Of a stretch of 64,000 nucleotides of DNA, positions 1 to 9,734 are shown in pieces (position 1 is the stretch's first letter; every line of letters starts with the position of its first letter). Location of the stretch: positions 20,202-84,201 of the forward strand of contig NZ_JASXSI010000024.1 in the NCBI RefSeq assembly GCF_030315685.1, read 5' to 3'. A model generated the notes under the pieces. That model ran no database searches. It saw nothing but the letters and a program-made list of their open reading frames with translations, and was not told the DNA's origin. A program made the translations under genes and the position numbers. Source of the stretch: Gordonia sp. ABSL11-1 (lineage in GTDB: Bacteria; Actinomycetota; Actinomycetes; Mycobacteriales; Mycobacteriaceae).

Positions 1-115
1 CCGGGATCGTGATGATCAGAACGTGTTCGAAGGTGTGGCCGCTGTCGCCGCCCGCGATGACGATGCGATCGGACCAGCCGCCGACGAAGACCCGATCGTC
101 GGTGTGGGCGATCAT
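1..115 (-). other. Possible decayed FAD-oxidoreductase fragment at window edge
   Basis: On the minus strand an open frame runs from an ATG at 115 off the left edge. It is preceded directly by an in-frame stop. The peptide contains DDRVFVGG and AGGDSGHTFEHV, which recall the C-terminal FAD-binding segment of sarcosine/N-methyltryptophan oxidase-like proteins (SGHGFK-type motif). The frame starts in the middle of that domain, so if the resemblance is real this is a broken remnant, or the 5' part has been lost. The resemblance is weak and most of the frame lies outside the window. Confidence 0.25.
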
Positions 116-424
116 TCAGCGATCATCACATTCCTGCGTGGGTTCGATACTCGCACTGGTCCAACCGGCTCGTCTCGGGAGTGAGGCTGCCCGACCTCGA
201 AGGCGCCACGAACCGTCCGCCGACTGCCCGACACCCACACCAGGGCAGATCGAGGTTGGTGGCCCCATGGGCGGCCGCAACGAGGTCTCCCTTCAGTCCA
301 GGACGGCTCAGCTCACTGCACCGTGCCGCGCCACGCCGTCGGGTTCGCCACCTTCAGGTTCCGGGCAGGACGACGTCGTTGACGTGTCGCCCGCCACGGA
401 TCGCTGATGTCCCGCATTCCCGGC
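116..424. other. Intergenic stretch, no gene recognised
   Basis: About 310 bases downstream of the minus-strand monooxygenase gene. Short open frames exist on both strands, but none has a recognisable motif, a plausible ribosome binding site or a convincing composition. I see no clear hairpin terminator. Confidence 0.4.
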
Positions 425-1789
425 TCATGACAGTCCCAGTCGGCCACGCAGCGTGCCGGCCTCGTACGAGGTACGGAAAAGACCGCGGCGCTGCAGCTCT
501 GGTACCACGAGGTCGACAAATGCATCAAGGGAATCGGGCTGGTAGGGGGAGAACACGACGACACCGTCGAACTTTCGTTCCACGAAGCTCTCCTCGATCC
601 AGTCGGCCACCTCGTGCCCGGATCCGACGACCGAGGGCTGGTTCCCTGGCGCGTTGGACACGAATCGATCCAGTTCGGCCAAGGTTATGTCGTCGCTACC
701 GTATCCGGCGAGCGCATCGCGGATCAGCCATGGCGTCGCCGTGGCACCGACATCGATGACGTCGTTCACCTTCTCGTCGGGACCTGCGTCTCCGAGGTCG
801 ACACCGAGGTACGAGCCCAGAGAGGCTGCCTCGAAGGGAACGGTCGACAGTTCCTGCACCTCGCGAAACTTTGCGTGAGCTGCAGCCGATGATTCGCCGA
901 CATAGAACGTCACACCCGCCATCTGGATGTAGGACTCGGGATCGCGGCCGTGTGCAGCCGCCGCATCCTTCTGCACGCGGTACGACTCGGCCTGATCATC
1001 ATTGAAGGCGACGAACCTGATGTCGGCGTACTCACCACCGAACTGCACCGAGCGTTCCGAGGTTCCCGCAACGACGAGGGGCAGCCGGCGCTGTGGTGAG
1101 GGCGGTAGGTTCAGCGGTCCGGCGACGTCGAAGTACTGGCCGCGGAAATCGGCTGCGTGCACCCGCGAAGGATCCATGTAGATCCCGCTGTCCTTGTCCC
1201 CGACGAGCCAGCCATCTTCCCACCCGTCCCACAGTGCGCGCAGAACCTGGACGAATTCCTCAGCCTGCGCCCAGCGCGCCTCGTCGGTGGGGGCGTCTTC
1301 GAGGCCGAAGTTCCTCGCCGCGTCGGGCGTCCATCCGGTCACCGCGTTGAGTCCGGCCCGGCCGCCACTCAGCAGATCGAGCGAGGTCGCCTGCCGCGCC
1401 ACCGAGTAGGGGTGGTGGTAGACCGTGTTGAACGTCGCGATCAGTCCGACCTCGTTGCTTATCCCGGCCAGGTAGGCGAGCGTGGTAAACGGGTCTGCTT
1501 TGAAAAGCGTGTTCTGCGACCAATAGTGGCCTGACCCGCCCGCACCTCGCCAGCCCTTCCGCGGAGTACTGCTGCCGGCGAGCGTTGCCACATCGGGCAG
1601 CCGCGCGGCTTCCAGGCTTCCCACGAACACATAGTCGAAGAGACCGCGTTCAGCCGTCAGCACGGCGTCCCGGTAGTACGCGGGATTCGACTCCCAGAGG
1701 ATGCCTGCGCCGGGTAGTCGCCATGAACTGCCGTGGCGACCCTGCGGCCAGAAGGAGTGGGCCAGCAGGAGACGTCGGCGGTCGCTCAT
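425..1789 (-). CDS. LLM-class flavin-dependent monooxygenase (NtaA/SnaA/DszA family)
   Basis: A 454-residue protein of the bacterial-luciferase-like, NtaA/SnaA/DszA type. These enzymes use reduced FMN from a separate reductase to oxygenate organosulfur or organonitrogen compounds in the cytosol. Visible family signatures are the N-terminal AERGLFDYVF block (about 47-56) and the LDLLSGGRAGLNAVTG block (about 137-152). In that block the usual GWN is GLN, unlike the five other family members in this window, so its flavin or substrate pocket may differ. It is the last gene of the minus-strand transport/oxygenase operon, 76 bp after the ABC ATPase gene. The substrate is unknown. The family call is firm. 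Confidence 0.9.
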   Translation of the reverse strand: MSDRRRLLLAHSFWPQGRHGSSWRLPGAGILWESNPAYYRDAVLTAERGLFDYVFVGSLEAARLPDVATLAGSSTPRKGWRGAGGSGHYWSQNTLFKADPFTTLAYLAGISNEVGLIATFNTVYHHPYSVARQATSLDLLSGGRAGLNAVTGWTPDAARNFGLEDAPTDEARWAQAEEFVQVLRALWDGWEDGWLVGDKDSGIYMDPSRVHAADFRGQYFDVAGPLNLPPSPQRRLPLVVAGTSERSVQFGGEYADIRFVAFNDDQAESYRVQKDAAAAHGRDPESYIQMAGVTFYVGESSAAAHAKFREVQELSTVPFEAASLGSYLGVDLGDAGPDEKVNDVIDVGATATPWLIRDALAGYGSDDITLAELDRFVSNAPGNQPSVVGSGHEVADWIEESFVERKFDGVVVFSPYQPDSLDAFVDLVVPELQRRGLFRTSYEAGTLRGRLGLS

Positions 1790-1865
1790 CGTGGTGATTT
1801 CCGTGTCTGGCGGGCGCCGGAAGCTGGATTCGGCTCCGAGAGAACAGCATCTGCGTGGAAATTCC

Positions 1866-3512
1866 TCATCTGAGTGCCTCCTTGTAGCGGGTGGTCGGGA
1901 CTGCGGCCATGAGCTGCTGGGTGTACTCCTCGCGCGGATCGGTCAGGATGTCTTCGGCCCGACCGGATTCCACGATGCGTCCGCCGCGCATCACGGAGAT
2001 GTCGTCAGCGATGAGTCGTACGACGCCGATGTCGTGAGTGATGAAGAGATAGGCGAGCCCGAAAGCAGCTTGCAGGTCGACGAGGAGCTGGAGTATTCGG
2101 CTCTGCACCAGGACGTCGAGCGCCGAGACCGCTTCGTCGAGCACGACGATCTTTGGATCGACCGCGAGAGCGCGTGCAATGGCGACGCGCTGACGTTGTC
2201 CGCCCGACAGTTCGCCGGGCCGACGGTCGGCGAACTTGCCGGGCAGTCCCACTGCGTCGAGCAGATCGCTGACACGGCTGACTGCCTCTGCTCTTGTGCT
2301 GAGTAATCCGAACGATTGAACTGGCTCCAGCACAATCTGTTTCACAGACATCTTCGGGTTCAGTGAGCTGAACGGATCCTGGTAGACGTACTGGATGTGA
2401 CGGTAGGCCTGCCGTCGGTAGCGTGTGCCGGGGCCGGACACCACTTCGTCGTCGATGAGAACCTGCCCGGCAGAGACTGTCTCCAGGCCGACGGCGAGCC
2501 TTGCCAGCGTCGTCTTGCCGGCCCCGGACTCTCCGACAATCGCGTGGGTTCGCCGGTCTCGCAGTTCGAGTGAGACCTCGGCCACGGCAGCCGGACCGTT
2601 GCTGGTGCGTGACGTGGAGAAGTACTTGCTCACGCTGTCCAGCCGCAGCACGGAACGGTCGGGTGCGGGTTGTTCAGGTGCGCTGACGATGTGTGTGCTC
2701 GGCGTCAGCCGCCTGGCGATCAGGGCAGGGTCGTTGCGTACGAGTTCGGCAGTGTATGGGTGGCTTGGGTTCTCGAGTACTCCGGCGGCAGTTCCCTCCT
2801 CGACCATCCTGCCGTCCTTCATCACTACGATCCGGTCGGCACGTTCGGCTGCGATGCCGAGATCATGTGTGACGAAGAGAATTCCGAGTCGGAGTTCCTC
2901 GCGCAGGGTGGCCAGCCGATCCAGGATGTTCTTTTGCACCGTGACATCGAGCGCCGACGTGGGTTCGTCGGCGACCACGAGTTTCGGGCTGTTGGCCAAA
3001 GCGATGGCGATGAGCACGCGCTGCCTCATGCCGCCGGAGAGCTCGTGCGGATAGCGCTTGTAGACGGTCTCGACATCGGTCAGTCCGGCCTGGGTCAAAC
3101 GGTCGAGGGCGATCGCTCGCACCTCGTCGGTTCCCGCCCGGTGGTGCAGCCGGATGGCTTCGGTGACCTGCCGACCGACCCGTTTGACCGGGTTGAGACC
3201 TGTCGAGGGGTCCTGCGGTATGTAGCCAACGAATGCTCCCCGCAGCCTGGTGAGCCGCCGATGCGACCAACCGGTGACATCTGTTCCGTCATAGCGGATG
3301 CGGCCGGACGTGATACGACCGGTCGCGGGCAGGATGCCGAGCGCGGCTTGCACCGTAGTGGACTTGCCCGAGCCGGATTCGCCGACAACTGCCACGAACT
3401 CGCCGGGAGCGACGGTGTGCGACACCGATGACACCGCGGGACCGCCATCGTGCCCATCGTAGACAACCGTGAGATTCTCGATCTCCAGGAGTGGTGCCTG
3501 AGCGGGAGTCAT
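1866..3512 (-). CDS. Fused double ATP-binding subunit of a Dpp/Opp-type ABC importer
   Basis: Energises uptake of a peptide-like or nickel-complex-like solute at the inner face of the membrane. The 548-residue protein has two complete ABC modules in one chain (DppD-DppF fusion). The first Walker A is GESGSGKST (44-52), with signature LSGGMRQRV. The second is GESGAGKTT (about residues 325-335), with signature LSGGQRQRV. Each module has its own Walker B (VVADEPTSALD and VVLDEAVSALD; the second has A for P). The start is the ATG at 3512, because it overlaps the permease stop by 4 bp (ATGA) and the first beta strand follows directly. A longer in-frame extension upstream is antisense-like and coincides with the permease gene. 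It is coupled to the two permeases just upstream. Confidence 0.93.
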   Translation of the reverse strand: MTPAQAPLLEIENLTVVYDGHDGGPAVSSVSHTVAPGEFVAVVGESGSGKSTTVQAALGILPATGRITSGRIRYDGTDVTGWSHRRLTRLRGAFVGYIPQDPSTGLNPVKRVGRQVTEAIRLHHRAGTDEVRAIALDRLTQAGLTDVETVYKRYPHELSGGMRQRVLIAIALANSPKLVVADEPTSALDVTVQKNILDRLATLREELRLGILFVTHDLGIAAERADRIVVMKDGRMVEEGTAAGVLENPSHPYTAELVRNDPALIARRLTPSTHIVSAPEQPAPDRSVLRLDSVSKYFSTSRTSNGPAAVAEVSLELRDRRTHAIVGESGAGKTTLARLAVGLETVSAGQVLIDDEVVSGPGTRYRRQAYRHIQYVYQDPFSSLNPKMSVKQIVLEPVQSFGLLSTRAEAVSRVSDLLDAVGLPGKFADRRPGELSGGQRQRVAIARALAVDPKIVVLDEAVSALDVLVQSRILQLLVDLQAAFGLAYLFITHDIGVVRLIADDISVMRGGRIVESGRAEDILTDPREEYTQQLMAAVPTTRYKEALR

Positions 3513-4402
3513 GATCGTCCCCCGATCGCCCTGCTGATCCGATAGGTGGCGAGTACCGCTATCAGAGTGACGAACCCCGGGGCCAGCGGCACCCACGGAT
3601 AGATCGACAGGTACTGCGTTCCCTGTGCGACCTCCAGACCCCACTCGGGCTGCGGCGGCGGTGCGCCGTAGCCCAGATATCCGAGTGCTGCGACGGCTAG
3701 AATCGCCTGTCCCACTTCGAGCGCGGCCAGCGCGAGCACAGGTCCGGCGGCATTCGGCCAGACGTGGCGGAGCAAGGTCTTTCTCCGGGACGTGCCCAGT
3801 GTCCGGGCGATCTCCACATATCCGGTTCCGGAGACACGCAGGACCTCGGCCCGTGTGACCCTGGCAAACGACGCAACGGCACCGATACCGACCGCGATGG
3901 CGATGTTCGTCGTACCGAAGCCGAGCGCGGTGACGACCGTCATCGCCAGCAGAAGGGCCGGGATCGCCAGTAGTACGTCGACGAATCGCATCAGTGTGCT
4001 GTCGGCGCGTCCTCTGAGGAATCCCGCCGTGGCACCGATGGCGGCGCCGCAGACAAGGCCAAGCACTACGGCGACGAACGTTGCCAGCAGCGTCTGCGAC
4101 GTGCCATGAACCACTCGTGAGTACACGTCCCTGCCCAGCTCGTCTGTCCCGAACAGGTGCTGTGAACTCGGACCCGCGAACAGGACCTGGGAATCGGTGG
4201 CCAGAGGGTCGTGGCCGGTGAACCAGCCGGGTCGCACCGCCCACAACAATAGGACCACCCAAACGGCCGCCGACAGGAGTAGGCCGGGCTTGCGCACGGC
4301 GGAAACAAGTCTCGACGCACCGCTCCTGCGCGCCGAATGCGTCTGCCGGGTCTGGTCGTCGTGGTCATCTCCGACAACCGCCTCGAGTTCGAGGGAGGTC
4401 AT
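3509..4402 (-). CDS. ABC transporter permease, DppC type
   Basis: The second membrane subunit of the importer, 297 residues. A cytoplasmic N-terminal tail (about 35 residues, rich in charged residues) precedes the first membrane segment (LLLSAAVWVVLLLW). The binding-protein-dependent permease domain follows, with the EAA-like loop near GTSRRKTLLRHVWPNAAGP that docks on the ATPase. Its start overlaps the upstream permease stop by 4 bp and its stop overlaps the ATPase start by 4 bp, so translation is coupled. Length and topology are normal for DppC/OppC proteins. Substrate specificity is set by the lipoprotein encoded upstream, not by this subunit. Confidence 0.92.
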   Translation of the reverse strand: MTSLELEAVVGDDHDDQTRQTHSARRSGASRLVSAVRKPGLLLSAAVWVVLLLWAVRPGWFTGHDPLATDSQVLFAGPSSQHLFGTDELGRDVYSRVVHGTSQTLLATFVAVVLGLVCGAAIGATAGFLRGRADSTLMRFVDVLLAIPALLLAMTVVTALGFGTTNIAIAVGIGAVASFARVTRAEVLRVSGTGYVEIARTLGTSRRKTLLRHVWPNAAGPVLALAALEVGQAILAVAALGYLGYGAPPPQPEWGLEVAQGTQYLSIYPWVPLAPGFVTLIAVLATYRISRAIGGRS

Positions 4403-5367
4403 GATGCGGTGACCCGTGTGTTACCCCGGAGGGGCAGGACCGTCCGCAGCCGCGGATCGAGCAGCGGGTAGATCAGGTCGACGATCAGGTTGACCACGAC
4501 GAAGACAACCGCCACCAGGACCACAACCCCCTGGACCAGCGGCAAATCTTGTTGGCGCACCGCAGTTTCGGTGATTCCGCCCAGCCCGGGCCGGGAGAAG
4601 ACGGTCTCCACGATCACCGCCCCGGCCAGCAGGTTGCCGAAGATGATCCCGCCGATCGTCAACGCCGACATGGACGCGTTGCGTAGCACCTCGCGTGTCA
4701 GCGCAGCGAACCTGCTGAATCCCTTCATGATTGACGTGATCATGTAACCCTTCTCGAGTTCCTCGTCGAAGTTCTTCAGCAGGAGCTGCGCTATCGGCGC
4801 GGAGACCGGGATGGCGAGCGTGATGCTGGGCAGGACCAACGACAACAGTCCCTCGTTCCCCACCGCAGGAAACATCCCGAGCCTGAACGCGAACATCTCC
4901 AACAACAGCAGTCCGATCAGAAAGGTGGGAAAGGACACCGCCACCGCGGGGACGGCGGCGACCAGGTTCGAAAGCCAGGGCCGCTGCACGTAGCTGGCGA
5001 TCACCGTCACCACGAGAGCGATGATCACGGCCACGATCAGACTGGTGAACGCCAGCATCAATGTCGACGGAACAGCGTGTAACACCAAGGATGAGACCGG
5101 CTGCCCGAAATGCACGGAGTTGCCGAAGTCACCGTGAACGGCTCGGCCGAGCCGTTGGACGTACTGGATGATCAGGGGGCGGTCGAACCCGTAGTAGTGA
5201 CGCAGGTTCGCCAGATCCTCCGGGGTCATCTGCTGGACTTCGTTCGGGTCGAACAGATGGGTCACCGGATCGCTGGGCAACGCGAACAGCAGTAGGAACG
5301 ACAGCGTGTAGGCCGCCCACACCACTCCCACCGCCGTCGCCAGCTTCAACAGGACGTAGCGAAGCAT
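4399..5367 (-). CDS. ABC transporter permease, DppB type
   Basis: The first membrane subunit of the importer, 322 residues. It has the hallmark N-terminal membrane segment (LATAVGVVWAAYTLSFLLLF) and the large extracytoplasmic loop containing GFDRPLIIQYVQRLGR and HGDFGNSVHFGQPV. A set of further membrane segments follows, with the cytoplasmic coupling loop near LTREVLRNASMSALT. It lies 52 bp downstream of the binding-protein gene and overlaps the DppC-type gene by 4 bp. Length is typical for DppB/OppB. Confidence 0.92.
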   Translation of the reverse strand: MLRYVLLKLATAVGVVWAAYTLSFLLLFALPSDPVTHLFDPNEVQQMTPEDLANLRHYYGFDRPLIIQYVQRLGRAVHGDFGNSVHFGQPVSSLVLHAVPSTLMLAFTSLIVAVIIALVVTVIASYVQRPWLSNLVAAVPAVAVSFPTFLIGLLLLEMFAFRLGMFPAVGNEGLLSLVLPSITLAIPVSAPIAQLLLKNFDEELEKGYMITSIMKGFSRFAALTREVLRNASMSALTIGGIIFGNLLAGAVIVETVFSRPGLGGITETAVRQQDLPLVQGVVVLVAVVFVVVNLIVDLIYPLLDPRLRTVLPLRGNTRVTAS

Positions 5368-5419
5368 CGTGTCACCTCACTTCTCCGATACGCCGCACAG
5401 TCGTCCACATCTCGGCCCT

Positions 5420-7060
5420 TCAGTTGCTGAGCCAGGTCGTGTACAGGAAATTCCGGCCGAGCGAGTCGAAGGTGATGCCTTGCACATTCTTGTTCGCTGC
5501 CTGGACCGACTGGGTCGTGTACACGGGGTTCACCAACGCGTTGTCGATGATGTATTTCTGTGCGTCGGCAGCGTACTGCGCTCGCCTGGCCGGGTCTGTG
5601 GTCGAGTCCAGCTTCGCAGTCACGTCGACAAGCGGTTGATAATACTGGTCACCGGGTTTGAGGCCCAGGAGGTTGCTGTAGGTCGGCGACAGAGTCTGTC
5701 TGATCACGGAGATGTCGTCCCGGCCCTGACCCGCGATCGAGGCGTTCAACGTGCCGTCCCGCTTTGCGCTGGTTTGTGCTGCGCCGTAGTCGGCGATAGG
5801 CAGCACCTGGAGGTCGAGTTGGATGCCGATCTTCCTCAAGTCCGACTGGATGTACTCGTAGAGTGGCTGATTGACAACGAAATTGGTGATACCGATGGCC
5901 TTCACCGTCAGCCGCTTGCCGTCCTTGACGCGTATCCCGTCACCTCCGGGTTTCCAGCCGTCGTCGTCGAGGAGTTTCGCAGCTGCGCTCGGGTCATAGG
6001 TCAGATCGTTGCTGTGATCAACCCAGCCGGGCACACCTTTTGAGACCACCGAGGTGGAAAGACTGTAGTTGCTCGTCACCAGCTTGCGTGCCCCGTCACG
6101 GTCCCAGCCCAGCACAATGGCCTTGCGCACGCTCGGGTCGTTTGTCGGTGCGTTGTTCACCTGGAAGTAGAAGCCGATGTCCCACCCCAGCAACGGCTTG
6201 CCGATGACCTGCAGTCCTCCGGCGTCCAGGATCTTTTCGCTCGTCGGACTGATACCCAGCGAGACGTCCACCTGTTGTGATCGGACCGCTCCGACGCGGA
6301 CACCCTCGTCGGATACCTGACGCAACGTCACGCTGTCGAGATACGCGGCACCGCTGTGGCCCACGTCGGCCGGTGCCCAGTTGTAGTTCGTCCGGCGGGC
6401 CAGTACGGTGTCGCCCTGCACGGCGTAGCTCTTCACCGTGAACGGACCCGATCCCACCAGGTTGGCGGGGACCTGACGGTCTCTCACCGACTTCTTGAGC
6501 GTGGCCTCCCCGAGGATCGCGCCCGGATAGAACGACGTCGCATTGAGGAATGAAGCGGCCGGCTGGGTGTAGGTGACTTCCAACTCATCAGGTGCGAGCA
6601 CCGTGGTGCCGCCGTAGTTGGTGGCAAAAGCGGGTACGGGGGCGAGTCCGAGCTCTTCGTTTCCCTTGGCGAGCTGGTCGAGGTTGTCCTTGACGACCTG
6701 GGCATCGAGCTCACTGCCATCGCTGAAGGTGACGCCGGGGCGTAGCCAGAACCTGAAACTGGTTGCGTCGTTGTTGGTTTCCCACTTCGTTGCGAGCCAC
6801 GGCTTCAAGTCCCCGGTCTTCGGATCCTGCCACAGCAGCTTGTCGTAGACGTTCTGGTTGACCAGCGCTTCGGAGAAGTTCGGCGTGGCGATATGTGGGT
6901 CGAGGGACCGGACGGAGTCGTTGATGGCCAATGTCAGATCACCCCCGGTCCGTGGTTGCCCGGGTGAACCCGTGCCCGAATCGCCGGAGTTTCCCGAGCA
7001 GGCCGCGACCAGCGCAACTGTCGCGATCCCGACGGCGAACATCCTCAGTCTTCTGCGCAC
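5420..7060 (-). CDS. ABC transporter substrate-binding lipoprotein (SBP family 5)
   Basis: A 546-residue extracytoplasmic solute receptor of the DppA/OppA/NikA family that feeds the permeases encoded just downstream. The N-terminus has a charged stretch, a hydrophobic core and a lipobox LVAAC with the lipidated cysteine at C21, followed by a Gly/Ser-rich linker. Family signatures are visible, such as DLTLAINDSVRSLDPH at the mature N-terminus and FWLRPGVTFSDGSELDAQVVKDN. The length is normal. In this oxygenase-rich context the ligand is probably a small organic compound oxidised by the flanking monooxygenases rather than a peptide; that is inference. Confidence 0.93.
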   Translation of the reverse strand: MRRRLRMFAVGIATVALVAACSGNSGDSGTGSPGQPRTGGDLTLAINDSVRSLDPHIATPNFSEALVNQNVYDKLLWQDPKTGDLKPWLATKWETNNDATSFRFWLRPGVTFSDGSELDAQVVKDNLDQLAKGNEELGLAPVPAFATNYGGTTVLAPDELEVTYTQPAASFLNATSFYPGAILGEATLKKSVRDRQVPANLVGSGPFTVKSYAVQGDTVLARRTNYNWAPADVGHSGAAYLDSVTLRQVSDEGVRVGAVRSQQVDVSLGISPTSEKILDAGGLQVIGKPLLGWDIGFYFQVNNAPTNDPSVRKAIVLGWDRDGARKLVTSNYSLSTSVVSKGVPGWVDHSNDLTYDPSAAAKLLDDDGWKPGGDGIRVKDGKRLTVKAIGITNFVVNQPLYEYIQSDLRKIGIQLDLQVLPIADYGAAQTSAKRDGTLNASIAGQGRDDISVIRQTLSPTYSNLLGLKPGDQYYQPLVDVTAKLDSTTDPARRAQYAADAQKYIIDNALVNPVYTTQSVQAANKNVQGITFDSLGRNFLYTTWLSN

Positions 7061-7158
7061 GCCTTCTCAACCTTTCACGTGTATACGGCCATGCAACTGC
7101 ACGCGGCAGGTGTGACTGTGCCGGTGTGCTTGCGAACTACCATGCCTGGGCGGAATTG

Positions 7159-8475
7159 CTATGCCTGGGCGAGTTGCCCGCTGGTGATCCGGAGATCCTC
7201 CCGGAACGTCGATTCCTGCTCGGGATAGTCCTCGCGGAACAGTCCCTTCTGTTGCAGCAGCGGGATCACCTCTCTGGTGAAGTCCGCCAGACCGCCCGGG
7301 AGCAGCGAGGAACTGACGCTGAAACCGTCGACCGCCCCCGCGTGGAACCACTCCTCGACGACCCCGGTGATCTGTTCGGGAGTTCCGACGACCAGATTCC
7401 CGCCGCGCGACGCGGTGAACACCCGCTGCAGCTTTCCCAGGGTGTCGTAACCGTCGTCGACGAGTTTGCGGAGCTTGTCATAGCGTCCCTGTTGACCGTT
7501 GAACGCGACATCGGGCAGGCGGGGGACGGGTGAATCCCAGTGCGGGTCGGGGCCGAAATCATGTCCGGTGTACGAGGAGATGATGACTGCGGCGTAGCGC
7601 GGCGAGGAGGCGCGTTCTGTCTCCTCGAACGTCCGCCGCGCCTCTTCCTCCGTGGAGCCGACGTGCGCTCCGAGGATCGGAACGATGTTCACCGCGTCCG
7701 GGTTGCGGCCCGCCCGCGCTGCCGCATCGCGTATCTGCTGACGGAATGTCACTGCCTCGGAGATGGTCGCGACCGCCGAGAACACGACTTCGGCGTACTT
7801 GCCGGCGAAGTGGATACCGCTGGCCGAGCGGCCTGCCTGGACGAGCACCGGGTGTCCCTGTGGTGACGGGGGTATATCGAGAGGTGCGCCCAGCTTGTAC
7901 GGGCCGAACTGAGCAGTCGAGAAGTCGATCTTCGACAGGTCCGCGTACAGACCGGTGGCGCGGTCGCGGACCAGCGCGTCCGGTTCCCAGGTGTGCGACA
8001 GATGCAGTACCGCGTCGACGAAATGGCCTGCCTGCTCATAGCGGGCTTCGTGGTCGGGGAGCGCATCGAGCCCGAAAGCCTTCGCTTCGGCGTCTTGTGC
8101 CGAAGTCACGATATTCCAGCCAGCCCTTCCCCTGCTGATGTGGTCGAGCGAGTTGAAGAGTCGGGCAATATGATACGGCGGGTAGAAACTCGTGGTCACC
8201 GTCGCGATCAGCCCGATGTGCTCGGTGTGCGACGCCACCGCACCAAGAGTGACCAGTGGTTCCAACGTCAGCGGGGGAGCGACCGACAGATAGTCCGACA
8301 CGTAGAGCGTGTCCGCCAGGAAGATCGAATGGAACTTGGCCTCTTCGGCGAGTTGTGCGGTCCGGATGTAGCTGTTGATGTCGAGTTCGGCGGCGGAATC
8401 GGGTGCGTCCGGGTGGAGCCACCCCGCCGGGGTGCGGTGTTGCACGACGGTATTGAAGATCAGTTGTCTTGTCAT
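7159..8475 (-). CDS. LLM-class flavin-dependent monooxygenase (NtaA/SnaA/DszA family)
   Basis: A 438-residue FMNH2-dependent monooxygenase of the luciferase-like superfamily. The LDHISRGRAGWNIVTS block (110-125) and the PPSPQGHPVLVQAG segment, typical of the family's FMN-binding half, are visible. The ATG at 8475 is preceded by AGGAAC at suitable spacing. It sits between the SfnB-like gene (35 bp upstream) and the binding protein (98 bp downstream). It lacks its own reductase partner nearby; the closest flavin reductase in the window is at 35687-36214. Substrate unknown; sulfone, sulfonate or aminopolycarboxylate oxidation are all compatible with the family. Confidence 0.92.
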   Translation of the reverse strand: MTRQLIFNTVVQHRTPAGWLHPDAPDSAAELDINSYIRTAQLAEEAKFHSIFLADTLYVSDYLSVAPPLTLEPLVTLGAVASHTEHIGLIATVTTSFYPPYHIARLFNSLDHISRGRAGWNIVTSAQDAEAKAFGLDALPDHEARYEQAGHFVDAVLHLSHTWEPDALVRDRATGLYADLSKIDFSTAQFGPYKLGAPLDIPPSPQGHPVLVQAGRSASGIHFAGKYAEVVFSAVATISEAVTFRQQIRDAAARAGRNPDAVNIVPILGAHVGSTEEEARRTFEETERASSPRYAAVIISSYTGHDFGPDPHWDSPVPRLPDVAFNGQQGRYDKLRKLVDDGYDTLGKLQRVFTASRGGNLVVGTPEQITGVVEEWFHAGAVDGFSVSSSLLPGGLADFTREVIPLLQQKGLFREDYPEQESTFREDLRITSGQLAQA

Positions 8476-8510
8476 GGAGGGTTCCTGCGATTCGCGCGGT
8501 GGTAGGACAG

Positions 8511-9734
8511 TCAGACGTTGAGGTGACGCGGCGGCCTCTCACCCGTCAGCAGGTGCCGTCCGGTGAGCACGAATTTGGCGCGCGCCGGATCGTGCAGTGA
8601 ATGAGTACGGATGTTGCGCCAGTGTCTGTCCAGACCCAGGCTCTCGTCGGTGGCCGAACTTCCCAGGATGTCGAAGATCGAACTGACCAGATCGATACCG
8701 ATGTCGTTTGCCAGCCCCTTGGCCTCGGCCACCGCGAGTGATGCGGCAGCGGTGTTCTCGTCGGTGAGCTCAGGGGCGGAATGTGCTTCGTCGATGGAGT
8801 GGGCCGCGCGGCGCAACAAGGCTTCGAGCGCGTGCAGCAGCGCCTGGTGACGCCCGAATGTGTGCTGGACGAGTTCCTCCTCAACGACCGGCCGCGAGTC
8901 GAATTCGGGTTTGGGGCGGCTTCTGGTCCGGACAAATTCCACGGCATCTCCCAGCGCGGCCCGCACGATGCCGACGTCGATCGCGGCATGTATCGACTGA
9001 TCGACCGCGCCTTGGGTTTTCGGCGGTAGGTTGCCGTCTGCCGGCGGGCTCACATCCAACACGAACTCGGGCCTGACCGCGACATCGTGCAGATACACGG
9101 CTCCACTGTGACTAGACCGCTGCCCGAACCCCGACCACTGGTCGAGGTCCAGCTTCACTCCCGGCGCATCTGGTCGCACGAAGACGACCGCCCGGCGTCG
9201 CTGATCGTGCTCGATCACCGCTCCGACGGCTATCCACGACGCTCCCAGCGCTCCGGTCGCGTAGTATTTCTCACCGTTGAGCAGGTATGTCCCCTTGTCT
9301 TGTCGGGATATGCTCGTGCGCCATGCGGTCGCCTGCGCGGTGCCGCGTTCTGAGTTGGCGTTCCCGAGGTGTGCGCCGGCGAGTACCTCGGCATAGATCT
9401 CGGAGGCGACCGCGGGGACGGGTTCACGCCGCAGCCGCTCCTGCACGACCCAATGAGTGAGATACAACTGGGCAAAGGCCGGATCCGCCACCGAGATTCG
9501 CCGAGTGATCTCGACGACGACGCTGTGCGGCAGATCCGGCCCGCCGAATCTCGTGGGGACACGGATGCCCAAGAGCCCCGATCTTGACATCGCGTCGATC
9601 TCCGACAGCGGGGCTTGTCGTGTCTTGTCACGGGCCACCGCGCCGGCGCGCGCGATCGCGGCCACTTCGTCGGCCGCCCGATACGCGTCGTCTGCGGTAT
9701 GCAGAACCGGTACCTGGGTCATGAGTTCAGACAT
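8511..9734 (-). CDS. SfnB/DszC-type acyl-CoA-dehydrogenase-fold flavoenzyme
   Basis: About 407 residues with the acyl-CoA dehydrogenase fold: a helical N-domain (LSEIDAMSRSGLLGIRVP, FGGPDLP), a central beta domain (GEKYYATGALGASWIAVG) and a C-terminal helical bundle. The closest known groups by pattern are SfnB and DszC, which oxygenate sulfur compounds with reduced flavin rather than dehydrogenating acyl-CoA. No acyl-CoA synthetase is adjacent, which favours a flavin monooxygenase role. Two starts are possible. ATG 9734 overlaps the preceding gene's stop (9727-9729); ATG 9722 leaves a 4 bp gap. Either is consistent with coupling, neither has a strong ribosome binding site, and the longer open frame beyond 9734 lies inside the neighbour. 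Confidence 0.87.
   Translation of the reverse strand: MSELMTQVPVLHTADDAYRAADEVAAIARAGAVARDKTRQAPLSEIDAMSRSGLLGIRVPTRFGGPDLPHSVVVEITRRISVADPAFAQLYLTHWVVQERLRREPVPAVASEIYAEVLAGAHLGNANSERGTAQATAWRTSISRQDKGTYLLNGEKYYATGALGASWIAVGAVIEHDQRRRAVVFVRPDAPGVKLDLDQWSGFGQRSSHSGAVYLHDVAVRPEFVLDVSPPADGNLPPKTQGAVDQSIHAAIDVGIVRAALGDAVEFVRTRSRPKPEFDSRPVVEEELVQHTFGRHQALLHALEALLRRAAHSIDEAHSAPELTDENTAAASLAVAEAKGLANDIGIDLVSSIFDILGSSATDESLGLDRHWRNIRTHSLHDPARAKFVLTGRHLLTGERPPRHLNV

Noticed and set aside
3513..4262. N-terminal extension of the first fused ATPase
   Set aside because: The extension lies in another frame of the permease gene, and the ATGA overlap at 3509-3512 marks the true start.
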